From JASMHC01 sp964453855 (lineage in GTDB: Bacteria; Pseudomonadota; Alphaproteobacteria; Rhodobacterales; Rhodobacteraceae): DNA of 32,239 bases. A model generated the notes under the pieces. It was given only the letters and a program-made list of their open reading frames with translations. It ran no database searches and was not told the origin of the DNA. The translations under genes and the position numbers were made by a program. The stretch spans positions 1 through 32,239 of the forward strand of contig CAYVRN010000032.1 in NCBI GenBank assembly GCA_964453855.1. The letters run 5' to 3'. This document shows positions 1-7,628 of this stretch, piece after piece (the stretch's first letter is position 1; every line of letters starts with the position of its first letter).

Positions 1-709
1 GGGCCAAACCGCCGAAAACGTGGCCAACCAGTGGCAGATCAGCCGTGACATGCAGGATGAATTCGCTGTTGCCTCGCAAAACAAGGCTGAAGCGGCTCAG
101 AAAGCTGGGAAGTTCGCCGACGAAATCACCCCGTTTATCGTGAAAACCCGCAAGGGTGACATTGTAGTAGACGCTGACGAGTACATCCGCCACGGCGCAA
201 CCATGGAAGCCATGCAAAAGCTACGCCCGGCCTTCACCAAAGATGGTTCGGTGACAGCAGCAAACGCCTCGGGCCTGAATGATGGCGCAGCTGGCGCATT
301 GTTGATGAGCGCGGACGAAGCAGAAAAGCGCGGTCTGGAACCGCTGGCTCGTATCGCTTCATACGCGACCGCAGGCCTGGACCCGAAAATCATGGGCGTT
401 GGCCCAATCTACGCATCGCGCAAAGCTTTGGACAAAGCCGGCTGGAAAGCCGAGGATCTGGACCTGATCGAAGCCAACGAAGCCTTCGCGGCTCAGGCTT
501 GCGCCGTGAACAAAGACATGGGCTGGGATCCGTCGAAAGTGAACGTCAACGGTGGCGCAATCGCAATTGGTCACCCGATCGGCGCCTCTGGCGCGCGCAT
601 CTTGAACACGCTGCTGTTCGAAATGAAACGCTCGAATGCGAAAAAGGGTCTAGCGACTCTTTGCATCGGCGGCGGTATGGGCGTGGCCATGTGCCTCGAG
701 CGTCCATAA
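1..709 (+). CDS. phaA: Acetyl-CoA acetyltransferase (beta-ketothiolase), 5' partial
   Basis: This is the C-terminal 235 residues or so of a biosynthetic thiolase, which condenses two acetyl-CoA to acetoacetyl-CoA. The frame is open from base 2 and encodes the family stretch GQTAEN before the GTG at 20, so the gene begins left of the window. The N-terminal nucleophilic cysteine is therefore not visible. The C-terminal half shows the catalytic His in GHPIGASG and the second catalytic Cys in CIGGGMG, both expected for thiolases. phaB follows on the same strand, so a role in polyhydroxybutyrate synthesis is more likely than beta-oxidation. A strong terminator follows the stop, so phaB may also have its own promoter. 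Family assignment is firm. The split between phaA and a degradative paralogue rests on the neighbour. Confidence 0.95.
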   Translation, partial: GQTAENVANQWQISRDMQDEFAVASQNKAEAAQKAGKFADEITPFIVKTRKGDIVVDADEYIRHGATMEAMQKLRPAFTKDGSVTAANASGLNDGAAGALLMSADEAEKRGLEPLARIASYATAGLDPKIMGVGPIYASRKALDKAGWKAEDLDLIEANEAFAAQACAVNKDMGWDPSKVNVNGGAIAIGHPIGASGARILNTLLFEMKRSNAKKGLATLCIGGGMGVAMCLERP

Positions 710-721
710 TCAGAAACAAAC

Positions 722-744
722 GGGGCGCTTCGGCGCCCCTTTTT
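722..744 (+). terminator. Rho-independent terminator after phaA
   Basis: A perfect 7-bp stem (GGGGCGC at 722-728, GCGCCCC at 733-739) carries a TTCG tetraloop and is followed by five T (740-744), 13 bases after the phaA stop. It should end most phaA transcripts before phaB. Confidence 0.92.
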
Positions 745-788
745 ATATTCAATATCCAAAATATTTCTGCAGTGCGGCAAAATGGCCG

Positions 789-834
789 CGCAATAATATT
801 GCGGAAACCATAATCATTAGGTAACAGAGTTACC
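789..834. promoter_or_regulatory. Two short inverted repeats upstream of phaB (possible operators)
   Basis: Two perfect 6-bp inverted repeats with 3-base centres lie in the AT-rich gap before phaB: CGCAAT-AAT-ATTGCG at 789-803 and GGTAAC-AGA-GTTACC at 820-834. Centre-to-centre spacing is 31 bases, about three helical turns. Neither is followed by a T-run, so they are not terminators. Their position just before the phaB ribosome-binding site would suit a regulator such as a PhaR-type repressor, but that is inference. Confidence 0.35.
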
Positions 835-863
835 AAGCGAACATGACTAGATCGGAGAGTATC

Positions 864-1586
864 ATGGCAAGAGTTGCACTCGTCACTGGTGGATCGCGCG
901 GCATCGGCGCGGCCATCTCGAAAGAACTGAAATCCAAAGGCTACGAAGTGGCCGCGACCTATGCGGGCAATGACGAAGCAGCGGCGGCCTTTACCGCTGA
1001 AACCGGGATCAAAACCTACAAATGGAACGTCGCCGACTACGAAGAAAGCGCCGCAGGCATCGCCAAAGTCGAAGCCGAAGTTGGCCCGATCGATGTCGTT
1101 GTTGCCAACGCAGGCATCACCCGCGACGCTCCGTTCCACAAAATGACCCCGCAGCAGTGGAAAGACGTTATCGACACCAACCTGACCGGCGTGTTCAACA
1201 CAGTTCACCCGATCTGGCCCGGCATGCGCGAACGCAAGTTCGGCCGCGTGATCGTCATCAGCTCGATCAACGGTCAGAAAGGCCAGTTCGCGCAAGTGAA
1301 CTATGCCGCAACCAAAGCGGGCGATCTGGGGATCGTCAAATCGCTGGCCCAAGAAGGCGCACGCGCAGGCATCACCGCCAACGCTATTTGCCCGGGCTAC
1401 ATTGGCACCGACATGGTTATGGCCGTTCCTGAAAAAGTGCGTGAATCAATCATCGCACAGATCCCAGCCGGTCGTTTGGGTGAGCCGGAAGAGATCGCAC
1501 GTTGCGTTGCATTCCTAGCATCTGACGATTCGGGCTTCATCAACGGCTCGACCATCTCGGCCAACGGTGCGCAGTTCTTCGTCTAA
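864..1586 (+). CDS. phaB: Acetoacetyl-CoA reductase
   Basis: This is a 240-residue short-chain dehydrogenase/reductase, the usual PhaB length. It reduces acetoacetyl-CoA to (R)-3-hydroxybutyryl-CoA, normally with NADPH, to supply PHA synthase. Visible motifs are the TGGSRGIG cofactor loop at residues 8-15, NAG at 82-84, Asn106, and the catalytic Ser134, Tyr147 and Lys151 (YxxxK). The ATG at 864 is preferred over the in-frame ATG at 843: GGAGAG at 854-859 lies just before it and the protein then begins MARVALVTGG, typical of the family. It follows phaA by 154 bases containing a terminator and two inverted repeats, so separate control is likely. Confidence 0.95.
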   Translation: MARVALVTGGSRGIGAAISKELKSKGYEVAATYAGNDEAAAAFTAETGIKTYKWNVADYEESAAGIAKVEAEVGPIDVVVANAGITRDAPFHKMTPQQWKDVIDTNLTGVFNTVHPIWPGMRERKFGRVIVISSINGQKGQFAQVNYAATKAGDLGIVKSLAQEGARAGITANAICPGYIGTDMVMAVPEKVRESIIAQIPAGRLGEPEEIARCVAFLASDDSGFINGSTISANGAQFFV

Positions 1587-1605
1587 AACGAAGCACATGA
1601 TTTCC

Positions 1606-1636
1606 AAAGGGCCGGTCACAGCGACTGGCCCTTTTT
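1606..1636 (+). terminator. Rho-independent terminator after phaB
   Basis: A 12-bp stem with one G-T pair (1606-1617 with 1623-1634) and a 5-base loop runs into T's ending at 1636. It separates phaB from the downstream exporter gene. Confidence 0.9.
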
Positions 1637-1691
1637 GCTTGCTAAGTGGGAAATTTCGGGCTCTGTGGGCGAATCCCGAAGGAGCACTACT

Positions 1692-2567
1692 ATGAGCCCA
1701 AAAACAGCCACCGCCATCGGATTTGTCGCAATCCTGCTTTGGGCTTTGTTGGCATTGTTCACCGTCGGAACCGCGCCAGCACCTCCGTTTTTGTTGAATA
1801 CACTTTGTTTCGCCATCGCCACCGTCATCGGTTTTGGCTGGACGCTTTGGACCGGCAAGTTGTCGACGCTTCGCCATGTATCTTGGCGGGTTTATGCATT
1901 CGGCACAGTCGGACTTATGGGCTATCACGCCCTGTATTTCAGCGCCTTACGTCTGGCCCCCGCTGCCGAAGCAGGGTTGATCGCCTACCTCTGGCCCCTG
2001 CTTATCGTATTGCTCTCAGGGTTATTACCCGGCGAAAGCCTGAAAGCAGGACATTTGTTGGGCGGTTTGTTGGGGTTTGCCGGGGCCGCTTTGATTATCT
2101 CGGGCGGTGAGTCGGGCTTTGAAATCGAATACCTGCCCGGGTATCTGATCGCCTTCGCCTGTGCGTTCACTTGGTCCGGCTATTCCGTGCTTAGCCGAAA
2201 ATTGGGCTCTGCCCCGACAGAGGCAGTCACGATCTATTGTCTAGCGACCACCGTGCTTTCAGGGGTTGCGCACATGGCGTTCGAAGAAACACTTTTCCCA
2301 GACAGCACCCTTGGCTGGGCCTCAATCGTGGCGCTGGGGCTGGGGCCGGTTGGGCTGGCGTTTTTTGTTTGGGATGTGGGCGTAAAAAAAGGGGACATCC
2401 AGCTTTTGGGCGTCTTGTCCTATGCCGCGCCCTTGTTGTCGACGCTGGTTTTAGTCGCAGTTGGAATCGCAACGGCCAGTTGGTCACTGGGCCTTGCGGC
2501 ACTCCTGATTACCGGCGGTGCGGCCATCGCCGCACACGCCAGCCTTAGGGGGTCAACCGGCGGATAG
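1692..2567 (+). CDS. DMT-superfamily (EamA) transporter, probable metabolite exporter
   Basis: This is a 291-residue hydrophobic inner-membrane protein with two EamA-type halves (about residues 1-137 and 145-285) and roughly ten membrane helices, typical of drug/metabolite transporters. The helix carrying AYLWPLLIVLLSG resembles the YddG-like amino-acid exporter group, but substrate cannot be read from sequence. The ATG at 1692 was chosen over an upstream in-frame start at 1635 because GAAGGAG at 1678-1684 is an excellent ribosome-binding site at the right distance, and 1635 lies inside the phaB terminator. Its 3' end overlaps the convergent DUF465 gene by 15 bases. Confidence 0.88.
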   Translation: MSPKTATAIGFVAILLWALLALFTVGTAPAPPFLLNTLCFAIATVIGFGWTLWTGKLSTLRHVSWRVYAFGTVGLMGYHALYFSALRLAPAAEAGLIAYLWPLLIVLLSGLLPGESLKAGHLLGGLLGFAGAALIISGGESGFEIEYLPGYLIAFACAFTWSGYSVLSRKLGSAPTEAVTIYCLATTVLSGVAHMAFEETLFPDSTLGWASIVALGLGPVGLAFFVWDVGVKKGDIQLLGVLSYAAPLLSTLVLVAVGIATASWSLGLAALLITGGAAIAAHASLRGSTGG

Positions 2568-2720
2568 CCGTTCGATTTCTTCTTTCAGGCGAAGCTTCTG
2601 TTTCTTGAGTTCCGAGATTTCATAGGCGTTTGTACCCGGGGATCGTTGGGCCACTTCAACCTTATCTGAGAGAGTTGCGTGTTTCTTCTTCAGTTCTTCC
2701 AAGTGTGAACTCAAGCTCAT
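2553..2720 (-). CDS. DUF465/YdcH-family small coiled-coil protein
   Basis: A 55-residue protein, MSLSSHLEELKKKHATLSDK at its start, is rich in Lys, Glu and Leu heptads and matches the DUF465 (YdcH) family in length and pattern: an N-terminal helix, a short SPGTNAYE turn, and a second charged helix ending LSAG. Molecular function is unknown; these are small cytoplasmic helical hairpins. GAGAGGAG lies about eight bases upstream of the ATG. The gene ends inside the 3' end of the convergent DMT transporter gene (15-base overlap). The TrmN6-like gene lies 107 bases upstream on the same strand. Confidence 0.85.
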   Translation of the reverse strand: MSLSSHLEELKKKHATLSDKVEVAQRSPGTNAYEISELKKQKLRLKEEIERLSAG

Positions 2721-2827
2721 TATTAGTCTCCTCTCAAATGAATGCGGAGCTCAATTGCAGCACAGATTTTTCGATCTGTCACCAAATTGATTCAGAATTC
2801 ATTATGGGGATGCAAAATTTCGCTTAT

Positions 2828-3589
2828 CTAATCGGGAAACGGCAACGTCTGACCATCACGCAAACAGGCCTTTATTGCTGGGGTATAATCGTCTTGGTCG
2901 CGGTCATGCTGCTTGCCCCGATGAACAGTCAAGGAGTCATGTAACCGGAACGAGGCTTTTCCGCCTTTTCTCGCGCGCAACAGAATCAACCGCGCATCGC
3001 GCCCTTCGCGGGGAACCAGCGGCAGAACCTGCACGGACCCAAGGTAGCGCGTCACACTGTGCAGCAAATCAGGCAGTCGTTCAGCGCGATGAATGAAGGT
3101 TGCCGTACCTTTCAAAGCCAGTCGCTTGGCGGCTGTTTTGACCCAGATATCCAGCGGGGTATCCTCGCCCATCGCGATTTCTCGGCCTTCATCGATGGCC
3201 GCTTGGGATCGATCCCGCTTGAAATACGGAGGGTTTGCAATCACATGATCGAAGCTACGGCTGCGCAGAGTATCCGGCAGATGTTCCAAATCACCCGTTT
3301 CAACGTGAAACTCTACTTCGTTGCGCAAGGCGTTATCACGGGCAAGGGCCGCATAGCTTTCCTGACGCTCGACCCCGAACAAGTGCAGCCCATGCACACG
3401 TCGCCCCAAACACAGGCTGGCCACACCCACACCGCACCCCAATTCCAACACCGACTGACCTGCTTTCGCTGGAACAGCTCCAGCCAACAGTACCGGATCG
3501 ACGCCTGCACGGTATCCGATGCGGGGTTGCTCAACTGCAATCTGTCCCCCCAGAAATTCATCGAGTGTGGTGCCCTGTCCATCGCTCAC
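2828..3589 (-). CDS. tRNA1(Val) (adenine37-N6)-methyltransferase-like protein
   Basis: This is a Rossmann-fold SAM-dependent methyltransferase of the TrmN6/YfiC type. Motif I LELGCGVG is at residues 48-55 and the N6-amino-methyltransferase signature NPPY at 119-122, after an N-terminal GYRAGVDPVLLA segment characteristic of the family. The GTG at 3589 was chosen: it overlaps the TGA of the upstream DUF2007 gene as GTGA, so translation is probably coupled, and it gives a 253-residue protein. A longer open frame reaches 3643 but would run through the DUF2007 gene. Family members methylate A37 of tRNA1(Val) in E. coli; the exact substrate here is inferred. Confidence 0.88.
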   Translation of the reverse strand: MSDGQGTTLDEFLGGQIAVEQPRIGYRAGVDPVLLAGAVPAKAGQSVLELGCGVGVASLCLGRRVHGLHLFGVERQESYAALARDNALRNEVEFHVETGDLEHLPDTLRSRSFDHVIANPPYFKRDRSQAAIDEGREIAMGEDTPLDIWVKTAAKRLALKGTATFIHRAERLPDLLHSVTRYLGSVQVLPLVPREGRDARLILLRARKGGKASFRLHDSLTVHRGKQHDRDQDDYTPAIKACLRDGQTLPFPD

Positions 3590-3798
3590 GTCAGGTCGAT
3601 CCCGTTGTCGATCAGGGCCCGCTCTGCGGCCAGATAATCGCAATGGCGCACCAGCAGGCGGCGCGGCAATATGCCGATAGACCCTTCGAGAACGCTCATA
3701 TTTACGTCCATTTCAAAGCAGTCTATACCCTCGCCCTTAAGTACCGCTTGGGCATGGGAAATGGTTACTGGGTCTGTTGTTCTTAGGATCTCATGCAT
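3586..3798 (-). CDS. DUF2007 domain protein
   Basis: This is a 70-residue protein beginning MHEILRTTDPVTISHAQAVL, with the conserved SVLEGSIGILPRRLLV block of DUF2007 (putative signal-transducing ferredoxin-like small domain). Function is unknown. The internal ATG at 3798 was chosen over an open-frame start at 3858 because family members start about here and 3858 would overlap the divergent polyprenyl synthase gene. It is first in a two-gene unit with the TrmN6-like methyltransferase (4-base GTGA overlap), which suggests co-expression. Confidence 0.85.
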   Translation of the reverse strand: MHEILRTTDPVTISHAQAVLKGEGIDCFEMDVNMSVLEGSIGILPRRLLVRHCDYLAAERALIDNGIDLT

Positions 3799-3851
3799 AG
3801 GTCCGAAATAATGGCTGTTGCACCAACAGTCGAGAGGGTCATTACAGGGAT

Positions 3852-4856
3852 ATGACAACAGTGCGTGATCTCACAACCAAACCGCACGAGGCTTTGGCCG
3901 CGTTTCTTAGCGATGACATGATGGCCGTGAATGCGCTGATCGCCGAGCGCATGGCCTCGAAGCATGCGCCGCGCATTCCCGAAGTTACGCGCCATCTGGT
4001 CGAGGCCGGCGGCAAGCGTCTGCGTCCGATGCTAACCTTGGCCGCCGCGCGGTTGTGCGGATACGAAGGCCCGTATCACGTGCATCTGGCTGCAACGGTC
4101 GAGTTCATTCACACAGCCACCCTGTTGCACGATGACGTGGTTGACGAAAGCGGGCAACGACGGGGAAGACCGACAGCAAACTTGCTGTGGGACAACAAAT
4201 CCAGCGTTTTAGTTGGCGACTATCTGTTTTCGCGCAGCTTCCAGCTGATGGTTGAAACCGGCAGTCTGCGGGTTCTGGACATTCTGGCCAACGCCTCGGC
4301 CACAATCGCCGAGGGCGAAGTTCTGCAACTGACAGCCGCGCAGGACTTGGCGACCGATGAAAGCGTTTATCTTCAAGTCGTGCGCGGAAAAACCGCCGCG
4401 CTATTTTCGGCAGCGACAGAAGTGGGCGGCGTGATCGCCGGTGCGGACGAGGCGGACGTTGAGGCTTTGTTCGACTACGGCGACAAGCTAGGTATAGCGT
4501 TCCAGATCGTTGATGACCTTCTGGATTACGAGGGCGACACGAAGGCGACCGGCAAAAACATTGGCGACGACTTCCGAGAGCGGAAGCTTACATTGCCGTT
4601 GATTAAAGCAATTGCCAAAGCGGATGACATTGAACGCGCTTTCTGGGTGCGGACCATTGAAAAGGGCAAGCAGGAAGACGGCGACTTGGATGAAGCTTTG
4701 CGCTTATTGACCAAACACAACGCCCTAAGCGAAACCCGCGAGGACGCCTTGGCCTATGTCGCACAGGCAAAAGCCGCTATGGCGTCTTTGCCCGAGCATC
4801 CGATCCGTGACATGCTGACCGGCTTGGCCGATTACGTGGTCGCGCGCATCAACTAG
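3852..4856 (+). CDS. Polyprenyl diphosphate synthase (octaprenyl/decaprenyl type)
   Basis: This is a 334-residue trans-prenyltransferase that extends an allylic diphosphate with isopentenyl diphosphate to make the ubiquinone side chain. GGKRLRP lies at 53-59, the first Asp-rich motif DDVVD at 94-98 followed by the RRGRPT loop, and the second Asp-rich motif DDLLD at 221-225; all are intact. Length and spacing fit the IspB/DdsA class rather than short-chain farnesyl synthases. Chain length cannot be fixed from sequence, though Q10 is usual in this bacterial group. It diverges from the DUF2007 gene (53-base gap) and converges on ispE, sharing CTAG at the stops. Confidence 0.93.
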   Translation: MTTVRDLTTKPHEALAAFLSDDMMAVNALIAERMASKHAPRIPEVTRHLVEAGGKRLRPMLTLAAARLCGYEGPYHVHLAATVEFIHTATLLHDDVVDESGQRRGRPTANLLWDNKSSVLVGDYLFSRSFQLMVETGSLRVLDILANASATIAEGEVLQLTAAQDLATDESVYLQVVRGKTAALFSAATEVGGVIAGADEADVEALFDYGDKLGIAFQIVDDLLDYEGDTKATGKNIGDDFRERKLTLPLIKAIAKADDIERAFWVRTIEKGKQEDGDLDEALRLLTKHNALSETREDALAYVAQAKAAMASLPEHPIRDMLTGLADYVVARIN

Positions 4857-5686
4857 ATTGGTGTGATCTCGGTCGCTTGACACCACCAGTTCGGTCGTTG
4901 CTCGGCGATGGTATCCGCCGCCCGCTGGGCGATTTCCGGATCATCGAACAATCCCCAACAGGTCGCGCCCGAACCCGACATGCGGGCGAACAGACAGCCC
5001 TTTTGTGTTTTCAACGCGGCCAAAACCGTTGCCACAACGGGCTGCACTTGCATGGCAGGCGTTTCAAGATCGTTACGCATCCAGTTCAGCCACGCCGCAA
5101 AATCATGCGTGCTGCCAAAATCTGGCAGGTCAACCGGCATCGCCCTGTTTTGCTTGTCCTTGAGTGCGGCAAATACCTTGGGGGTCGAAACCTGCACGCC
5201 GGGGTTCACCAGCACCAGCCAACAGGGCGGCAACATAGGAACGTCAGAAAGCGTCTCGCCTATTCCTGTCATTCGCGTGGGAAAACCGCGCAGGCACACA
5301 GGCACATCTGCCCCCAACGCTTCGGGCGCATCAGGCAACGGCTCGGACCAAAATGCCGAGAGCGCACGCAAGGCAGCTGCAGCGTCCGAGGAACCACCAC
5401 CAACGCCTGATGCGATCGGCAGATTCTTTTCCAAGGTGATCCGCGCACCTTTCGTTCCGCTCAACATCCGTGCAGCCCTCAGGATCAGGTTGTCAGGATC
5501 ATCGCCAAGGTTTTTCGCATATGGGCCTGTCACCGTCAGCGACAGTTCATTAGCCTCTTCGATCACCAACCGGTCACCGCAATCTGTAAATACTACCAGC
5601 GAATCCAGCAGGTGATACCCGTCATCTCGCTGGCCTGTAACGTGCAGCGTCAGGTTCACCTTGGCAGGAGCGAAGGCTTCAATCAT
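4853..5686 (-). CDS. ispE: 4-diphosphocytidyl-2-C-methyl-D-erythritol kinase
   Basis: This is a GHMP-family kinase of 277 residues that phosphorylates CDP-ME in the MEP pathway to isopentenyl diphosphate. The N-terminal APAKVNLTL motif contains the conserved Lys9. The ATP-binding glycine loop GVGGGSSDAAA is at 94-104, and the ADVP segment supplies the catalytic Asp127. The ATG at 5686 gives the standard N-terminus; a longer open frame from 5836 lies inside the upstream TPR gene. The start overlaps the TPR stop by 8 bases, suggesting translational coupling. The stop shares a CTAG with the convergent polyprenyl synthase, which uses the downstream isoprenoid product. Confidence 0.95.
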   Translation of the reverse strand: MIEAFAPAKVNLTLHVTGQRDDGYHLLDSLVVFTDCGDRLVIEEANELSLTVTGPYAKNLGDDPDNLILRAARMLSGTKGARITLEKNLPIASGVGGGSSDAAAALRALSAFWSEPLPDAPEALGADVPVCLRGFPTRMTGIGETLSDVPMLPPCWLVLVNPGVQVSTPKVFAALKDKQNRAMPVDLPDFGSTHDFAAWLNWMRNDLETPAMQVQPVVATVLAALKTQKGCLFARMSGSGATCWGLFDDPEIAQRAADTIAEQRPNWWCQATEITPI

Positions 5687-7361
5687 TTTCGCTGGCCTCT
5701 TCGGCCAGAACCACATCCAATCCGACGTCAAGCTTTCGGCGGATGCGTTCCGCTTCGGCTTCCTCGGGATCAAATGACAAGGCGCGCTGCCACTGGAACC
5801 GCGCTTCGTGGAAACGTCCGACCATCCAGTACACATCGCCTAAATGGTCATTGACGATCGGATCGGTCGCCATCAACTCTGTAGCCCGCTCCATAGGCTC
5901 AACGGCGTCTTCAAAGCGGCCCAAGCGGTAATAAACCCATCCAAGACTATCGACGATATATCCGCTATTCGGGCGCAAGGCGACTGCACGTTCAATCATG
6001 GCCAGCGCTTCATCCAGATTTTCCCTGCGCTCAACCAACGAATACCCGAGATAGTTCAGAACCTGCGGACGGTTCGGTTGCAGTTCAAGGGACTGGCGGA
6101 AATCGCCATCGGATTTTGGCCAATCCCCGATACGTTCATAGGATATCCCGCGCACGTAATAGACATACCAAAGCTGTGGATCGTTTGGCTCCATTTTCCG
6201 GATTGCTTCGGAATAGCTGATCACGGCCTGGTTGTATTCCTGCATTTGCCGATAGACATCGCCCATGGTGACATACAGCATCGGCCGGTCTCCGTAGTCG
6301 GAAATCAAAGACGACAGCTGAACAATCGAGGCTTCGTAATCGCCTCGGCTGCGAAGAACATCTGCCACGCCGACCGCAGCAGTGAAGTACCCGTATGAAC
6401 CGGGGGCGACTTCGGCGTACACATCTTGCGCCAAGTCCCGACGCCCAAGTTTTTCAAGGATTTCAGCCGTTAGCAACTGCGTGTCGGTGTCCGTAGGGCG
6501 AAGCCCTTGTGCCAAGCGCACATATAGAAGCGTCGTCAGGTCCGCGAAATCGGCGCTCAGCGCCTCGGCAACCGAGTAGAACACTTCTGCAATTCCATCC
6601 GCAGGACTGGCAAGCGTTGTTAGGGACAATGGTCTGCCAGCCTCGAGTTCCTGCGCCAGTTCAGCAATTTCAACGTCCGGAATTGCTCCGAACAAGCGGG
6701 TTAGTTTCTCAAGCGCATCACTTTCAAGCCCCAGTTGGCTAAGCACCTGCACATGCGAAATCGCAGAACGGCGCGACTGAACACCTTGCCGTGCTACTTC
6801 CTCGAAGACGGCGTCAGCGCCTTCCAGATCTCCCATCCATGCCAAAGCCAATGCTTTATGGTACAGACCAAAAGCCGCCAGACCGTTTTCCGAAGACACC
6901 TCGTCAAACTTTTCCAGTGCCTTATCCGCATCTCCGACGCCTAGATAGGCCCAAGCCAAAACCAGCCCGTCGGTCAGCGGATTGATTGATATGTCCGGCT
7001 CTTCCAGCAGTGCGATGATGGCATCGTAATCGCGATCCAGCGCATCCAAACCGATCGCCGCCAGAAGCCCAGCGGCATCTACTTCGCGGCTTTCGATCAT
7101 GTCCTGGGCAAGCTCTCCGGCGGTGACCATGTCCCCTGCGCCAAGCAGCGCTGCAACCGCACCTCGACGACTGGGGGAATGGTCAGGGTCATAGAAAACC
7201 ACGTCCAGATAAAAATCCGCCGCCGCGCGGAAATCCAACGCCGCATCCGCCTGTCTGGCAGCAAGAAAGGCCCCACTTGGGGTTTGGGCGGATACCAAAG
7301 CAGGATTGGCCCCCAAAAGCAGCCCAAGTGCGGCGGCAAGTGTCAGTATTCGAGAAAACAA
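5679..7361 (-). CDS. Secreted tetratricopeptide-repeat protein
   Basis: This is a 560-residue protein with an N-terminal Sec signal peptide (about residues 1-25, ending near ALVSAQ) and TPR-type helical repeats through most of its length, clearest at the C-terminal end (blocks around LNYLGYSLVERRENLDEAL, DSLGWVYYRLGRFEDAV, NDHLGDVYWMVGRFHEA). TPR proteins act as protein-interaction scaffolds; a periplasmic or outer-membrane-associated role is inferred. The start is TTG at 7361: no ATG precedes the signal peptide in this frame and a stop lies shortly upstream. The 3' end overlaps ispE by 8 bases, so the two are probably one transcript. Confidence 0.85.
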   Translation of the reverse strand: MFSRILTLAAALGLLLGANPALVSAQTPSGAFLAARQADAALDFRAAADFYLDVVFYDPDHSPSRRGAVAALLGAGDMVTAGELAQDMIESREVDAAGLLAAIGLDALDRDYDAIIALLEEPDISINPLTDGLVLAWAYLGVGDADKALEKFDEVSSENGLAAFGLYHKALALAWMGDLEGADAVFEEVARQGVQSRRSAISHVQVLSQLGLESDALEKLTRLFGAIPDVEIAELAQELEAGRPLSLTTLASPADGIAEVFYSVAEALSADFADLTTLLYVRLAQGLRPTDTDTQLLTAEILEKLGRRDLAQDVYAEVAPGSYGYFTAAVGVADVLRSRGDYEASIVQLSSLISDYGDRPMLYVTMGDVYRQMQEYNQAVISYSEAIRKMEPNDPQLWYVYYVRGISYERIGDWPKSDGDFRQSLELQPNRPQVLNYLGYSLVERRENLDEALAMIERAVALRPNSGYIVDSLGWVYYRLGRFEDAVEPMERATELMATDPIVNDHLGDVYWMVGRFHEARFQWQRALSFDPEEAEAERIRRKLDVGLDVVLAEEASEND

Positions 7362-7410
7362 ACAGGAATCCGATTCAGTCAGAGTTTCTCTTTAACTTAG
7401 CGTGTCCCTG

Positions 7411-7457
7411 CCCCAACGCAATGAGGGGTGGCCAAAATTGCCACCCCTCTCTTGGGG
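7411..7457. other. Long two-part hairpin in the gap upstream of the TPR gene
   Basis: An outer stem CCCCAA/TTGGGG (7411-7416 with 7452-7457) encloses an internal loop and then a perfect 10-bp stem GAGGGGTGGC/GCCACCCCTC (7423-7432 with 7440-7449) with a 7-base loop. No T-run follows on either strand, so a standard intrinsic terminator is unlikely. It may be a 5'-leader structure of the minus-strand TPR gene (about 50 bases before its start) or a dispersed repeat. The rest of the 258-base gap (7362-7619) shows no gene. Confidence 0.5.
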
Positions 7458-7581
7458 TGAGACCGGAATAGCGCACCACTCACTCAATTCGCACGCATTG
7501 CCAAAACAGACAAACGCTCCGGACCTCGGGGGTAGTTTCGCGCAATCCAACAAGTCGCGCACTTTCGGATTCGCGAAGCTG

Positions 7582-7610
7582 TTGGAAATTTCGTGAAATT
7601 GCAGTAGTTT
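7582..7610 (+). promoter_or_regulatory. Possible sigma70 promoter of the gap-broken membrane gene
   Basis: TTGGAA at 7582-7587 and TAGTTT at 7605-7610 are spaced by 17 bases. The -10 match is weak (3 of 6). Transcription would start near 7617-7620, at the ATG itself, consistent with the absence of a ribosome-binding site and with a leaderless message. Confidence 0.25.
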
Positions 7611-7613
7611 TTA

Positions 7614-7628
7614 TTCACGATGCGTGAA
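7614..7628. promoter_or_regulatory. Palindrome centred on a start codon, with an upstream half-site
   Basis: TTCACG-ATG-CGTGAA is a perfect 6-bp inverted repeat whose 3-base centre is the start codon at 7620-7622. A further CGTGAAAT lies at 7592-7599, repeated at 7623-7630, 31 bases apart or about three helical turns. The arrangement looks like an operator overlapping the start site and would fit autoregulation if the gene encodes a DNA-binding protein. Confidence 0.35.

Noticed and set aside
20..709. GTG at 20 as the true start of the thiolase gene
   Set aside because: Conserved thiolase residues are encoded in frame before it, so the gene is cut by the window edge.
546..1352. Long minus-strand open frame of 268 codons
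   Set aside because: It lies opposite phaA and phaB, crosses the phaA terminator, and has no recognisable domain; it is a shadow of high-GC codon use.
2762..2779. ACAGAT/ATCTGT hairpin between TrmN6-like and DUF465 genes as a terminator
   Set aside because: It has only a 6-bp AT-rich stem and no T-run on the minus strand.
3059..3786. Plus-strand open frames opposite the methyltransferase and DUF2007 genes
   Set aside because: They mirror well-supported minus-strand genes and show no family motifs.
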